Source of the DNA: Gnetum montanum
Taxonomy: Eukaryota; Streptophyta; Gnetopsida; Gnetales; Gnetaceae
Length of the DNA: 64,000 bases
Direction: 5' to 3'
Assembly (NCBI GenBank): GCA_015680685.1
Contig: MNCI01017890.1
Location: 1,284,537 to 1,348,536 of the forward strand
In this document: in pieces, positions 1-11,420 of the stretch
Position numbering within the stretch: position 1 is the first letter of the stretch
How the letters are laid out: each line of letters starts with the position of its first letter
Program-made: the position numbers and the translations under genes
Notes under the pieces: model-generated
Seen by the model: only the letters and a program-made list of their open reading frames with translations
The model's database searches: none
What the model was told of the DNA's origin: nothing

Positions 1-1263
1 TGAAGGGTGCCTCCAGTCTAAGGGTGGATTCCCCCACGACTGGGATTGTTGCCACTGTGGTCTAACACAGTATCTCTGTACGAACTCTGGATGTAATGTG
101 TTTCCCCAATGCTCATGTAGATGTAACAATATTGGGCATTGGCCTTTGGGGTGATCATATAGGCATATGTTGCATTCATATGTATGATTGGCAGTTAAGT
201 ACTTATTCCCTTCATTCCTTCTTTCCGAATGTCTACTATTTTGTCCTGCTTCCTGGGTTGTGAAAACTCTATCTCCAATGTTGTTGATATATTCTCCACA
301 CTTTTGATTCATCCATTCCAACATCTTATTGATCTTTGCCTCAGCTTCTTCTAACAATTGTTGTATTGGCAAATATGATGTTTCCACCTTGGAATTTGTT
401 GATCTCTCCTTGTTATGATCATGGACCTTTGTTGAGTTACAATTTTGGTCCCGTTAATGTTTCTCAATACTCTCCCATGTAGCTATTTCTCCTTCTTCTT
501 TTGCTACCCACTTAATAAGCTCTTGGATTTGATGGGTTCGTAGGTTGTATAGTTGACCTCGGGCATACGTTCCTAAGGTCTCTCTTGTTTCATTACGTAG
601 CCCATCAATGATATGGTACATTAGCCTTTCCTCGGAAAACCCATGGCCTGGACAGTTGTTTAACAGTGAATAATATCTTTCTAAGGCCATGTCCAAGGGT
701 TCATGTTTTTCTTGTTTCCATCCTTGGATTTGTTTCCTCAAGGCTGACACTCTTGCGTAGGTTTGATATTTTTCGTTAAAGACCTCTACCATTGTTGACC
801 AGTGTCGTATTGAATTTGGTTTTAACGATCTATACCATACTTTAGCTTGGTCAACGAGTGTCATAGGAAAGAGCTTCAGTTTTTGCCAACTGTTATCAAT
901 GTTATTCCATGTGCAGGCATCGTAGAAGGCTAGTAAATGTTGATGCGGATCTAAGTCATAGCCTCCTGAAAATTTAGGAAAGTTGTTTAAATCGAGCCTG
1001 GGTAGTCGGCTCTCTTTACGATGCCTACGTGAGATTCGAATAGCCTCTTGTATTTGCGTGAATCTTGTAGTGGCCAGTGGGGGTTCATCGTCATTAGGTA
1101 AGTTAGACTTTCGTGCGTTGTAATGACGTTGTTTGTGTTCATGCTTATAAGAAACTCCCACTTCATGTTGTATACTCTAACTTTCATCATCATATAGCTC
1201 ATTGGTTCTCCAATGAACTTCCTCACTAAGTGTGGTGTTATTATCATCTTATAGGAGAGGCAT
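1..1263 (-). pseudogene. gag: gag polyprotein, Ty3/gypsy Athila-like, C-terminus outside window
   Basis: Capsid/nucleocapsid protein of an LTR retrotransposon. The chosen ATG is at 1263-1261, preceded by a leader of about 110 bases after the primer site, and matches the gag start of element A. The whole 421-codon stretch stays in one frame. It has three nonsense codons: codon 5 (TAA, where the A copy has Gln), one near 1178 (TAG, where the A copy has Trp) and TAA at 456-454. The central region (about residues 75-260) has the usual retrotransposon gag pattern, with WQKLKLFP, VWYRSL and CPGHGF. Near residues 363-376 lies a zinc-knuckle CX2CX3HX4C (first Cys at 174-172, last at 138-136), a spacing seen in Athila-type gag. 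A Glu/Lys-rich segment with coiled-coil character precedes it. No protease follows within the window. Confidence 0.85.
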
Positions 1264-1375
1264 TGTTGTGTGTGACTTTATGTGACTTTTTATAATTTCT
1301 TCTTTCTAAGAGATATATCGTTAAGTTCTATACAGCGACCTTGTATGATATAACTAATCTAGATAACTAGCACCA

Positions 1376-1393
1376 TCCCTGGCAACGGCGCCA
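1376..1393 (-). promoter_or_regulatory. Primer-binding site, tRNA-Asp type
   Basis: The plus-strand bases TCCCTGGCAACGGCGCCA match the 3' end of plant tRNA-Asp (TCCCCGGCAACGGCGCCA, from knowledge of that tRNA) at 17 of 18 positions. On the minus strand the site sits one base after the LTR end, as expected for minus-strand primer annealing. tRNA-Asp priming is known for Athila-type elements. Confidence 0.85.
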
Positions 1394-1394
1394 A

Positions 1395-2416
1395 TGATGA
1401 GTGGCAAGGTACCCCTACACTCAACCATACGAAACGAGCGTCGCACGCACGATCCGGTTGAACTCTGCAGATTGACTAGTTGTGGTATCTAGATAGTTAG
1501 CCTTAGGTCACAGTTTGCTGTCTTCCCATCTAGCCTAGTTTTGCATATGTCACGTATGGTTTAGTCTAGATGAGGTGTATGATGTGTTCCTAAATCTATG
1601 CTACTCTTGAAGGAAGTGGAAAATAATATTTAAATAAACTAAGCTAAGAGGAAAAGGGTAAGAAAATCTAATCTAGCCTAAGTGCGACGAGCAACCGATT
1701 CCTTGATCAACCGTACACATCTTGGACTTCGTACACGATTGCCACTGGGACTACCAAGCATAGGCCTAGGTACGCCACTGGGATTACCAAGCGCAGACCC
1801 CAAATACGCCACTGGGTTACCAAGCATAGATCCCCCTAGCTACACCACTGGGCTACCAAGTAGTTACACTTAAATGCTCGTAATCAAGTCGAACTCATTC
1901 CACTTCTAGGAGTTTAAGTGTGAGAAACTACTCACGATGAGTAACCGATTCCTTAACTAGCTGTACACACCCGTAGATGCTCGTAGCTAAGTCATACTCA
2001 CACCGCGCTATGAAAGCAATAAATAACATGAAATACATAACAATAAATAAACTAAGTGAATGCTGAAATGATGAAGTAATCTCGATCTTTATTGCCGGTC
2101 ATGTGCGTGTCCAAGTACGACACACTCGAATAAAGACACCGTACAATCACATTCACCACACTGCGGGTAGACACGGGAAAAATTCTAACTTTGGAGGGAT
2201 CAAACTGCCAGAGCTTCGCTACTCTAAAACTGGGATCCCCTAATAAGGGAGAGTCGCCTCTTATTTATAGACATGGCGGCTGACTGCGATATCGCGTACA
2301 CGATATTGTAGGGCAGGACGCGATATCGTGTACGCGATATCGCGGGGGATGCGATATCGCGTCGGAAGCGATATCGCGTACGAGATATCGTGGCCGACGC
2401 AGACCGCATCTCATCA
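1395..2416 (-). repeat. 5' LTR of truncated Athila-like element
   Basis: The ends are the inverted pair TGATGAG / CTCATCA, starting TG and ending CA. Homologous LTRs lie at 10329-11259 and 18268-19167. Reading on the minus strand, the U3 part is short. It holds a palindromic array (2286-2392), then a TATA box CTATAAATAA (2270-2261), then a long R-U5. Near 1740-1870 there is a run of 30-35 bp units containing CCACTGGG.TACCAAGC, shared with the A LTRs. The LTR is about 1022 bp. Confidence 0.85.
2286..2392. repeat. GCGATATCGC palindrome array in LTR U3
   Basis: At least eight ATATCG-type cores occur in about 105 bp. Most are the 10 bp palindrome GCGATATCGC or a one-base variant. They are arranged in pairs joined by GTAC-like spacers, so that each pair is itself an inverted repeat. 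The array lies just upstream of the TATA box on the transcribed (minus) strand, an enhancer-like position. CpG density here is far above the surroundings. Confidence 0.8.
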
Positions 2417-3477
2417 GTAGGTAAATTATCAAAAGCTTATAAAACTATAATATCTTGGAATTCATCAAAATAGTAAAAACCTAATTAGATCTATAATAGG
2501 ACAAATATAACGTCATGAAGATACGAATCTAATGTGCAATACCAAATCCAAAATAGTTGATATGATGATTTTTCTTAAAACTCTCTTTTTCCAAAATTAG
2601 TAAAAATAATAAAAGTATAATTGAAAGAGACAACAAATTAATCATAAAAATCAGGTAATTCTACACATGCAAAGAAAAATCCAACCCAATTATGAATGCA
2701 TAGAAATTAAAAAGAAATTTATCAAAGTGCAAACCACACTAATAAATACAAATATATGAACCAAAATAGATAAAATAAAACTATCAAGATAACTTATCTA
2801 GAAAATAGAAGTACAATCCACGAAGAAACATATGGTCATCGCCAACAAATTTCACATAACCAAGCATACCAAATAGCAAAGCTTCAAAACACCACCATAA
2901 GCAATCAATGTAGTTAAAATTTCACATCTAAGAAAATGAATGTCAAAGTGCTATGTGTGAATGGAGTGTGGAATTTTTGTGAATAATTATTGAAAACCCA
3001 AACATTACAATACGTTTCTAGTTTTAAAAAATAAAAATACAATTAAAGAAATCTACCACAAAGCCTTTGATAACTCTTAAAGATGTCATAAGCCATACCA
3101 AGACCATACAAATTGGAAACTACACATATCACAATAATATAATTTATAAAAATAATATCATGGTCACATAAATTTGACTATGCCATCACATGCCTTACAT
3201 GCCTCATATAATAGCCTCCCTGAAAAGCCTACCAAACTCATCTACCATGTTGGTGTATACCAACTAAAAATGTAATTAAATAACACATGCTATTAAATAT
3301 AGAAGAGCATAAAACATAAATTTGATAATCTAAGCTAACTAATAAGCATAAATCAAAGACATATCATAACATGCAAAGCATAAATAAGCATAAATCACAA
3401 CGTAAATACACTAACCTAAAAATCCAAAATATAGGTTATTACAAAGTTTTAAATAGGTTTAATGTACAACATGCATG
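2417..3477. other. AT-rich stretch without recognisable gene
   Basis: This flank is strongly A-rich with stops in every frame. It sits between the LTR of the truncated element and the integrase relic, so it may be the decayed upstream part of that plus-strand pol region. I cannot show this by eye. Confidence 0.4.
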
Positions 3478-4160
3478 CATTCATTTTGAATAATGGGAAA
3501 CATTTTATTGGAGATTATGTAATCCTTAGGGGTGAAACATAAACTTAGTATAGCTTATTACCCCAAGGTGAATGGACAAGATGAGGTCATAGATAGGGAA
3601 ATTTCTAGGCTTCTAACATACATCATTAGTAAATATAGTAAGGATCGAAGCATAAAATTGAATGATATCTTATTGGCATATCACTTAACTTGGAACATTT
3701 CTATAGGTTATTTTGCATATGACTTAGTGTACAAGAAATGAATAAAATTACCAATCCAAATAAAACTTAATAGACTAATAATTACTTATGATCTTAAATT
3801 GGATCTCATACTAGACTAGCACAAATAATTAATGAACTTAAACATGTTAGATATGAACCACATGATAGCAATCATGCATAATATGATCTGCAAAGTCTAC
3901 CATAAGCAAAGGAATGATAAAAAAAGCAATCACCTAGAGTTGCAACCAAGGGAAAAGATTCTATACTATAATTCGAATCACATGCTACAATGCACTAAAT
4001 TTCAAAAGCTTTAGAAAGGGCCATACATAATCCACATTATTTATCAATTAGGTGGCCTATAAATCTATCACCCAATGAATGCATAAAAGTTAATCCTTGT
4101 TAACATCTAGCAAATCAAACCATGTAGAAAATCATAAGAAGTTGCATCCACCTCATCATC
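3478..4160 (+). pseudogene. Integrase (Ty3/gypsy, Athila-like) C-terminal half, degenerate
   Basis: Relic of a retroviral-type integrase, which joins element DNA to the chromosome. At 3480-3530 a frame reads FILNNGKHFIGDY, matching the family's second-Asp motif (usually SDNG.HF) with the catalytic Asp replaced by Asn. After a single-base frameshift the frame continues as KHKLSIAYYPKVNGQDEV and NREI-like DREISRLL (3532-3741), the conserved core following that Asp. A further degenerate stretch to about 4160 keeps traces of the C-terminal domain. It ends in a serine-rich tail (VASTSSSSSNTTVA), with several stops on the way. This is the only piece of pol I recognise in the window. Its strand is opposite to the truncated element at 1-2416, so it belongs to a different, older insertion. 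Confidence 0.75.
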
Positions 4161-6659
4161 ATCATCAAACACCACAGTTGCATGTTTCATTTTTTGTATC
4201 TCCTCCTTAGATATTGGTCATGGAAAGATATATTATTTTAATTTAAGAGTTGTGCACGCATTGTTAATTTTTTATTTTTCCTATTTTTCTAATTTCTTTT
4301 GTAATTTTTTTAATTTTTGAAATTATTCTTTTTCTTTATATATTTTAATTTCTTATTAATTTTTTCATGTCTTATTATTTTCAAATTTCTTTAAAATTTT
4401 CTATTTTCTTGGATCTTTCATTTTGTCTTTGCAAAATTATCCCTTTTATTAATCATGTTACTGATCATGATGTAAGAATTAAGTGCATGGATTGAAATTT
4501 TATTTTGTGATACCAAGGTATGAAAGGAATAATTGCACATGGTAGTGAAACCACATTATTCATTCTCTCATTTCCATTAATAAGAGATTCTTGTCTTTTC
4601 CATTACATTGAAAATTCTAATTAATCCATGATCACTATGCCTTGAAGGAAGGAGGAAGGACCAAGAGGGTATGGAAAAGGATGTGACATCAAGAGGATTT
4701 ATTGATTCATTGGACATTCAGCCTAGATCCCACTAGCCCCACATTGATCCATCACTACTGACATTTTAATTGTGTTTTGGAAACAATACCTTTGAAATAA
4801 TAGTTTCCTTATTATGTTAATAAAAAGACATGTGATTCATGTCTAAAGATAAGTCTTTGTTAAGGATAAAAATTAATTAATTAATTTTTACAAGCCTATT
4901 TTTGGATATCACTGGAAAGACATGTAACCCATGTATAAAGGTAGGCTATCTCCAAGAATCTCATTATTTCTTATACTAGTCCCATCATGTAATTAGAAAG
5001 ATATATGACCAATGTTTCAAGGTGCTCCTTTTTATGGGATTAGCATTGACTATGTGGCTAGAACAATATGTCACCCATGTCTAAAGGCTCATCTCTAACT
5101 AGTGGCCTAAGGTCCACACCACTTGAAATGTTAATTAATTAGTTATTTTAATATCCCTAACATTTTTTTATTCTCTTATTGATTAATCATGTCTTCATGT
5201 TATGGGTAGTTGATCTCATGGTGATGGTGCTAGAATGATGGAATGCAATGTCACTATTAGTGGTTGGACTTGGCTTAAAATTGTCATAAAAATGTATGAT
5301 GGTCATTTTAATCATGCTTCAAATGTGGGACCTACTATGACTGTGGTAAGATATTTCACATCTTAATTCTACTATTCTTGCTCAATTCATATTATCTCAT
5401 TAACATTATGCAATCACAAATTTTATGATTATATGTAGTATAGTATAGGTTTCTAGTCGAAGTGGTTGTGTGTTGGTTGAAACTTAGGTATGATTAACAC
5501 TAAAATTCCAAGTGTTGATGCAAAAACCAACTCATTCAAACTTGTTTTAGGTAGTTGCTAGTTTTTGGCTCCACCATGGCACAAATACCTACACTTAGGT
5601 TTAGTTATATTTCATGAGCTAATGAATAATGTGTAAATCTTACCTAAATATAAATTAATTACAATGTTCAAAATGAAAATGGCTAATTTTTCAGGAAATA
5701 ATTCAATCATGTAACAACTTTTTAGCTTCTAAATATAAGCTAAAAGTAACATTAGAAGATTAGAAATTCCTAAAATCTAAAATTCTAAATCATATTTGAT
5801 AATAAAGTAATATTTTTTTGGGATAGTATTGAAAGAAAGCTTAAGCCATTCATTACTAGATTTCCCCAAAGTAAAATTGCAAGAAGAATCAAAAAATAAG
5901 CTATAACCTCAATGGAAATTTATTCAAATATTTGGCTAAGCTATTGATCTAATAGTAATAATCCTAAGTTGAACTCAACAAATTTAAACTTAATAAAGGT
6001 ATGTAATTTTTTGAGAAAAGAAAAAGTAAGCTAAAGCTTTATAGCCTTTAGAGAAAATAAGTTCCTCCAAAGCTAGCACATACATTTTTATATGGTTTAT
6101 TCATATAGCTAAGCAATTCTTAATGCTAGGAAATGAACCAAAATGATAACTCATAGAAAGAAAAATTGAAAAACTAGAACCTAATTTAGAATGCCATTAT
6201 TCCAATAATGTTTTTTTTAACCTTCTTACTATGATCTCCCTATTCAATTATCTCCTTTTACATATTAAATCTTAGGCTATTTATACACCTCAAGTTAATA
6301 AATTTTTAGTTATAAAATTAACAAAATTTTAGTTGGGTATTTCTTTTATTACTTCGCAAATCCTTAAGCTTCTTATTGTAATCGATTAACAGTTGCTTGT
6401 AGCTAAAGAAAAGTTCAATATTTGTGGTTATATTATTAGTTCTATACCTTTCATCTTAAAGATAAAATAATATGCATTTGAAGCCTCCTTATCTTCTGCT
6501 TGTTTCTTAATGAACTTGGTTGAAGGATTTGACTACCAAAATTCTTCCAGTTGTAAGTATCATTTGCTATTTTCAATAGGGATCTTCATTGTTGCATCAA
6601 GAAGCTTCTTCAAAAGTAACATGAAAGTTTTTTTAAGATTTACCTATGACTAAATTTTC
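4161..6659. other. 3' non-coding part of degenerate element and AT-rich DNA
   Basis: There is a T-rich tract at about 4255-4440, then a stretch near 4640-4760 (GGATGTGACATCAAGAGGAT) that resembles the 3' non-coding region of element B near 27640. This suggests the integrase relic and B are related. From about 4800 there are loosely repeated phrases around AAGACATGTGA.CCATGT. No LTR end or gene could be recognised. Confidence 0.45.
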
Positions 6660-7052
6660 TTGTGTGAAGCTTTAATTGTTGACCTTTTGGTATGCCAAGA
6701 CCTTAAGGAAAATGGAGAACAAAGGATGTTTATTGTGGATGTTGTATTTATAGCACAAGAACAAGAACTCCACATCATGGACAAGGACTCAAGGAAGCAT
6801 GGCTATCAAAGTAAAAGACTTCATAGGAAAAATGAGAGCATGGAAAAGTATGAAAACTATAACATAAATGAAGGTGTTCCAGGGATTAAGAGAAAGATAA
6901 ATCAACAAAAGAAAGCCTCAAGAACTAGAGATCAAAAGTTGAGAAGACATCTCCAAGGAACAAAAGACGTCTTGGCTGAGAGGAAGTTAATCGAAGGAAG
7001 ATGTCTCCAAAAGATAGGAGATGTCTGCTTTGGAAAGAAGACATCTCCCTAG
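6660..7052 (+). other. Lys/Arg-rich open frame, 130 codons, unrecognised
   Basis: An open frame starting TTGTGTGAAG (no ATG at the first codon). It encodes a highly charged, low-complexity peptide with repeated KIGD/ERKL-like phrases. At DNA level the stretch to about 7130 repeats AGACATCTC in both orientations, which may explain the open frame better than protein selection does. I recognise no domain and see no promoter or codon signature supporting a gene. Confidence 0.15.
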
Positions 7053-8554
7053 AGACATCCCATTCTAAAATAAGAATTCTTCCTAGAGTTGAAGCTGAAT
7101 ATAGAAAGACATCTCAATCTCAAAGGAGAGGTCTACAGTAGTTGTTAATTAGCCATTGCATGAATTCTAAGGTGTTTTTATAAACTTCAAGGCTATAAGT
7201 AGAATCCAAACTCTTGGAAATTGTCTAAGTATTATCAACATCAAGCTAGCATTATATATCTTATGTTGTTGAACTTGTGTACTTGAATTATCACATCATT
7301 TGTTATATTTGTTGCGGAACTATGCTTTATTATACAAGGAATATGTAAATTAAGTTACACTTGCTTCTTGTGGTTCTTTTTCTTTTCTTCCTACCATGAG
7401 GAATTGATGTGCTTCTTGTGAGAAGGCATCCTTTTAGAGCTTGTTGAGATCCTATGGAATTGAGTTGTTTTGCTACATCAAAATAGTTTTGAGTGGAGCT
7501 CTATTTTGTACAAGTTGTGGGATTCTTTAAACCACTCTTGAGCTAGTTGGGACCTTGTGAGGTTGAGAGTTGTCATAGCAATGAAACTCTCCTTAGCGGA
7601 GCTCAAAATTTATAAAGGTTTCGATGTCCTCTAAACCACATTTTGGAAGAAATAAAGTTTAGAGGTGTGCGATTCAATTTGGACTATCCAATTTGGGGAA
7701 CCATGTAATTCTTGTGTTTTTTATAACAAGTGTTGCTTGTGATTTGGGAAACTTATTCATCCCCCCTTCTAATTTCTTGGTCCTCATGAATAACTAATTT
7801 TCCTAAATTGAGCATTTCTTGAATTATCCATGGCCTTCAAAATTATGTGTGCTTGAGCTATGATAATTATATAGGGCAAGCTTTGTTCTTTTCAATGGCT
7901 TTCTAGATTTGAGCTCTTGGTTTAAAAGCTTTGTTTCTTTGGTTGTAATTTTGTGGATTAAATAGAGCTTAAATAATCTTGAGACTTTATAATTTGGATT
8001 CATGGCCTTCAAATTTAAATAAATCTTTGAATTTATTTAGATGTTTTCATTTTTTGTCTAGATAAGCTTACATGGGTGCTAAGATTTGTTTAAGATCACA
8101 TGTTTTATAATCTCTTCTTATAAATAGGTTGATGCTAACATGGTTGTACTTACCTTGAATTTCTAGCCTTTTCTATATATAAGCTTAGATGATGATGTAG
8201 CTTTGATGAAAGTATATAGATAATTTAGTTCCATCTATATGGTTTCTAGTTTATTTGGGCTTAAATAATCTATTTTGTGAAGTTAAATTTAGCTTGGCTT
8301 GCCCAATTTTAGGGCTTTCACTCAAAAACTTTTCTTGAACATAATATTTTTACATCTAGATGATTCCAAATCATATAGGTGATCTTGGCTTCTTTTGTAT
8401 ATTGAACTTTTTTTTAGAGTAGAAAGCTTGATTTCCTTACTTGCATGGCTCATGTAGCTTCCTTATTCTAAATCATTTAGATGGATTGGCTTAAGGTTGA
8501 CATGCCACAACTTTATGATGTTTTGGATTCATTCTTAAATCATGTGTTTTAAAT
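7053..8554. other. AT-rich stretch without recognisable gene
   Basis: It contains a patch at about 7700-7790 ending ATCCCCCCTTCTAATTTCTTGG, which resembles the U5 end of some plant Ty1/copia LTRs. No adjoining initiator-Met primer-binding site (TGGTATCAGAGC) follows, so the resemblance is not enough to call an LTR. The rest is AT-rich with no coding signal. Confidence 0.3.
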
Positions 8555-9600
8555 CTTTTGTTTTGAGCTAAAAAGACAGAGCTTAAATCTAGAACCGAGT
8601 GTTCGTTCTAACGCTAAATTTTAATGGGTAGGATAACATGAAAAATAGATTAATTTGGATGGGATTAGATTCTAGTTTTAATATCTTTTCTTAAAACTAC
8701 TTTTCTTTTAGTTTTTATAGTAAAATTCAATTTTAGAGTCAAATCTTGACTCTATTTATTGGTTAAAAATAGTGTGTATTTGATGTCAATTACATGATGC
8801 AAGCTAAGATTTGGGTTCATCTTGATGATGACTTTCAGTGTGGAAGTTGAATAGAATTAGATGTTGATTCTTTTTATTGATTCTAAATAGCTGACATGAT
8901 AGGAAGTTGTGATGAGCTAAGTAGAACTACTTTTGACTTTGAATATGGTTTTATTCATAGAGCCTATGTGATGAACTTCTTTTTCTTCTTGTTTAAGGTT
9001 AATTCTGAAAGATTCTTCTTTTCAATGGATCTCTATAAAATATTTTTGTTTGAATATTGGTTCTACTTTAGTAGAACTTTTATGGATGCTAAGGTACGTT
9101 GAACCACATTTTGGTTTCAAACTAAGCTTTCAAATATGATGTATAGTTGACATGAAAATTAGGTTCAATAAACCTAGATTCTAGATGTAGATATCAATTC
9201 TATTAAGCTAAACTTCAACATGAATGGTGGATCTTTTGGGATGGAACCTAAATACAACTAGATTTTAATTTTATTAATAAATTCTAAATGGTTTAAAGTT
9301 GATGTGATAGGGCATGGATATGGGCTAAAAAGAATCAATTATTGGCTATAAATTTCAATTCTATTTGTATAGCTTATGTGGTAAATTCCTTGATCTATAG
9401 CTTTCTTTCTCTCTTCATAAGAAATGCTTTTAATTTTTCATGGGTTTCATAGCTCTTTTAGAACCAAAGCTTGTAGAACTAGATTTTGATTCTAAATAAA
9501 ATTTTTTCATTATGAACCATTTTGCATGAAACTAATTTTTGATTCTATATATTAGTCCTAAATATTCCAATTGATGTGGCATTTATAAGTTGAAACTATT
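8555..9600. repeat. Degenerate tandem repeat, about 410 bp period
   Basis: Two consecutive blocks align by eye. 8820-8980 (TTGATTCTAAATAGCTGACATGATAGG, then ATAGAGCCTATGTGATGAACTTC) matches 9225-9395 (AATTCTAAATGGTTTAAAGTTGATGTGATAGG, then ATAGCTTATGTGGTAAATTCC) at an offset of about 412. A partial third unit lies near 9480-9580. Identity is low and the edges are uncertain. Confidence 0.45.
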
Positions 9601-10328
9601 TATTATATCCCATCTAGATACATTAGATATGGTTATATGCCTACAATTTATACATTATGTGTGTAGTTACAATGGGTTCTCAGAGTACGAGTTAGTTAAG
9701 TATGATTACACTTTGGATATTATGAGGTGTTCATCTTTTTTTTTATGATTATGATGTCTTTACGTTCTTAAGTAACATGATTATGTACACTAGAATTATG
9801 TGATGTGTTCGACATGTGATGTTGCTGGTGCGGATGTTGGATTAGGGTACAAGAGTACCCATTCAGTATGCATTTAAACTTTATATAAAATTTTAGTATT
9901 TATGAATTTGAACTATAGTGCTACATTGTGTGATCATTGGGTGTGATTTTGGCATGTGATGGTGTAGAGCATTTGATAAGGATCTGATAGGTTCAAACAA
10001 ATTTTAATTTGTAGTCCCGGTTTAGTTGTTATGCAAGTTGGAAGTGCAGGGTATTAGTTTGGGGGAGGAAAAAATGAGCTTGTCAAAATAACCTAGGTGA
10101 AAAAAATAATAAGAAAATAGAGTTTAAAAAATAAAACAAAAAGTAAAGTAACATTAGGTTGCACATGACATGCACTAAATTTCTTACGTGGTTTTGTTTT
10201 GTTTGAAAAAAACCAATGAATAAAAGTACATGTATGCATGAGGCATAAACCCTTCTTTTTGTTTTAAACTAAAAGGATCCACTGGCTCTACCACTATGTA
10301 CTATAACCATTAAGTTCTATTTTATTTT
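9601..10328. other. AT-rich flank of element A, no gene
   Basis: It contains one purine-rich run, TTTGGGGGAGGAAAAAA near 10057-10073, that looks like a polypurine tract on the plus strand. No TG-starting LTR follows it. Otherwise no coding signal. Element A is inserted at its right edge. Confidence 0.35.
10324..10328. repeat. Target-site duplication of element A, left copy
   Basis: ATTTT immediately before the 3' LTR. The right copy at 19168-19172 is ATTTC, a 4 of 5 match. A 5 bp duplication is the normal product of Ty3/gypsy integration. Confidence 0.65.
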
Positions 10329-11259
10329 TGATGAGTGGTGAGGTACCCCTACACTCAACCATACGAAACGAGTGTTGCACGCATGATCTAGTCGAACTCC
10401 ACAGACGGACTAGTTGTGGCACCTAGACAGTTATCCTTAGGTCGTAGTTTGCTGTCTTCCCACCTAGACTAGTATTGTATATTTTTCATGTATGGTTTAG
10501 TCCAATGTGAGGTGTATGATGTATTCCTAATTCTATGCTACTCCTGAAGGTAGTGGAAAATAAGATTAACTAAGCTAAGCTAGGAGGAAAAGGGTAAGAA
10601 AATCTAATCTAGCCTAAGTGCGATGAGCAACCGATTCCTTGATCAACTGTACACATCTTGGACCTCGTTCATGACTACCACTGGGACTACCAAGCATAGA
10701 TCCTAGGTACACCACTGGGATTACCAAGCGCAGATCCTAGATACGCCACTGGGTTACCAAGCGTAGATCCTGGATACGCCACTGGGCTACCAAGTAGTCA
10801 CACTTAAATGCTCGTAATCAAGTTATACTGATTCTACGTTCTAGGAGTTTAAGGGTGAGAGAGAGAAAATAGTAAATAAAATTAAATAAATAATAAACAA
10901 ATAAATAACAAAGTGAATGCTGCAATGATGAAGTAATCTCAATCTTTATTGCAGGTCATGTGCATGTCCAAGTACGACACACTCGAATAAAGACACCGTA
11001 CAATTTCATTCACCACACTACAGGTAGACATTGGAAAAATAAACTAACTCTAGAGGGATCAAACTGCTAGAGCTTCACTACTCTAAAACTAGGATCCCAA
11101 ACAAGCGAGAGCTGTGTCTTATTTATAGATATGGTGGCAGAATGCAATATCATGTATGTGATATCATAGGGAAGACGCGATATTGCAGGGGATGTGATAT
11201 CGTAGCAGATGCAATATCATGTACACGATATCACAGCCTATGCAAATCGCATCTCATCA
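10329..11259 (-). repeat. 3' LTR of element A
   Basis: It begins TGATGAG and ends CTCATCA, and is homologous over its length to the 5' LTR at 18268-19167. It keeps the CCACTGGG.TACCAAGC units (about 10680-10800), the TATA region near 11119-11128 and a decayed palindromic array (11143-11245), with many CG dinucleotides now TG or CA. Confidence 0.85.
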
Positions 11260-11275
11260 TACCCCCACGACTGAA
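11260..11275 (-). promoter_or_regulatory. Polypurine tract of element A
   Basis: On the minus strand it reads TTCAGTCGTGGGGGTA directly before the 3' LTR TG. This is the site where plus-strand DNA synthesis would be primed. Element B has the homologous TTTAGTCATGGGGGTA at 29077-29092. The preceding phrase ACTCGAGGATGA is also shared, confirming a common ancestry of A and B. Confidence 0.75.
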
Positions 11276-11420
11276 TAAAAACTCATCCTCGAGTTACAAG
11301 GAGAATAAGCTTCATTGATTACATAGTGGATAGGTATGGGATTATTAACTGGAAAAAAAAATGAAATGATGCTGCAGTGTGAGAAGACACAACACAATGG
11401 TACACTACAAAAAATGGAAC

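Larger units (their letters stand above)
1..2416 (-). mobile_element. Athila-like Ty3/gypsy element, 5' part, truncated by window edge
   Basis: Reading on the minus strand, the order is 5' LTR (2416 to 1395), a tRNA-Asp primer-binding site, a short leader, then gag running off the left edge. The order and strand of LTR, primer site and gag fix the orientation. The gag and LTR are close relatives of those in element A (10329-19167), so both belong to one family. The 3' half and left target-site duplication lie outside the window, so completeness cannot be judged. It borders AT-rich DNA at 2417 that is unrelated to the element. Confidence 0.85.

Noticed and set aside
1376-1393. A tRNA gene fragment
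   Set aside because: Only the last 18 bases of tRNA-Asp are matched and they abut an LTR, which is the signature of a primer-binding site.
7700-7790. Ty1/copia LTR end (ATCCCCCCTTCTAATTTCTTGG)
   Set aside because: No initiator-Met primer site follows and no partner LTR was seen. Kept only as a remark.
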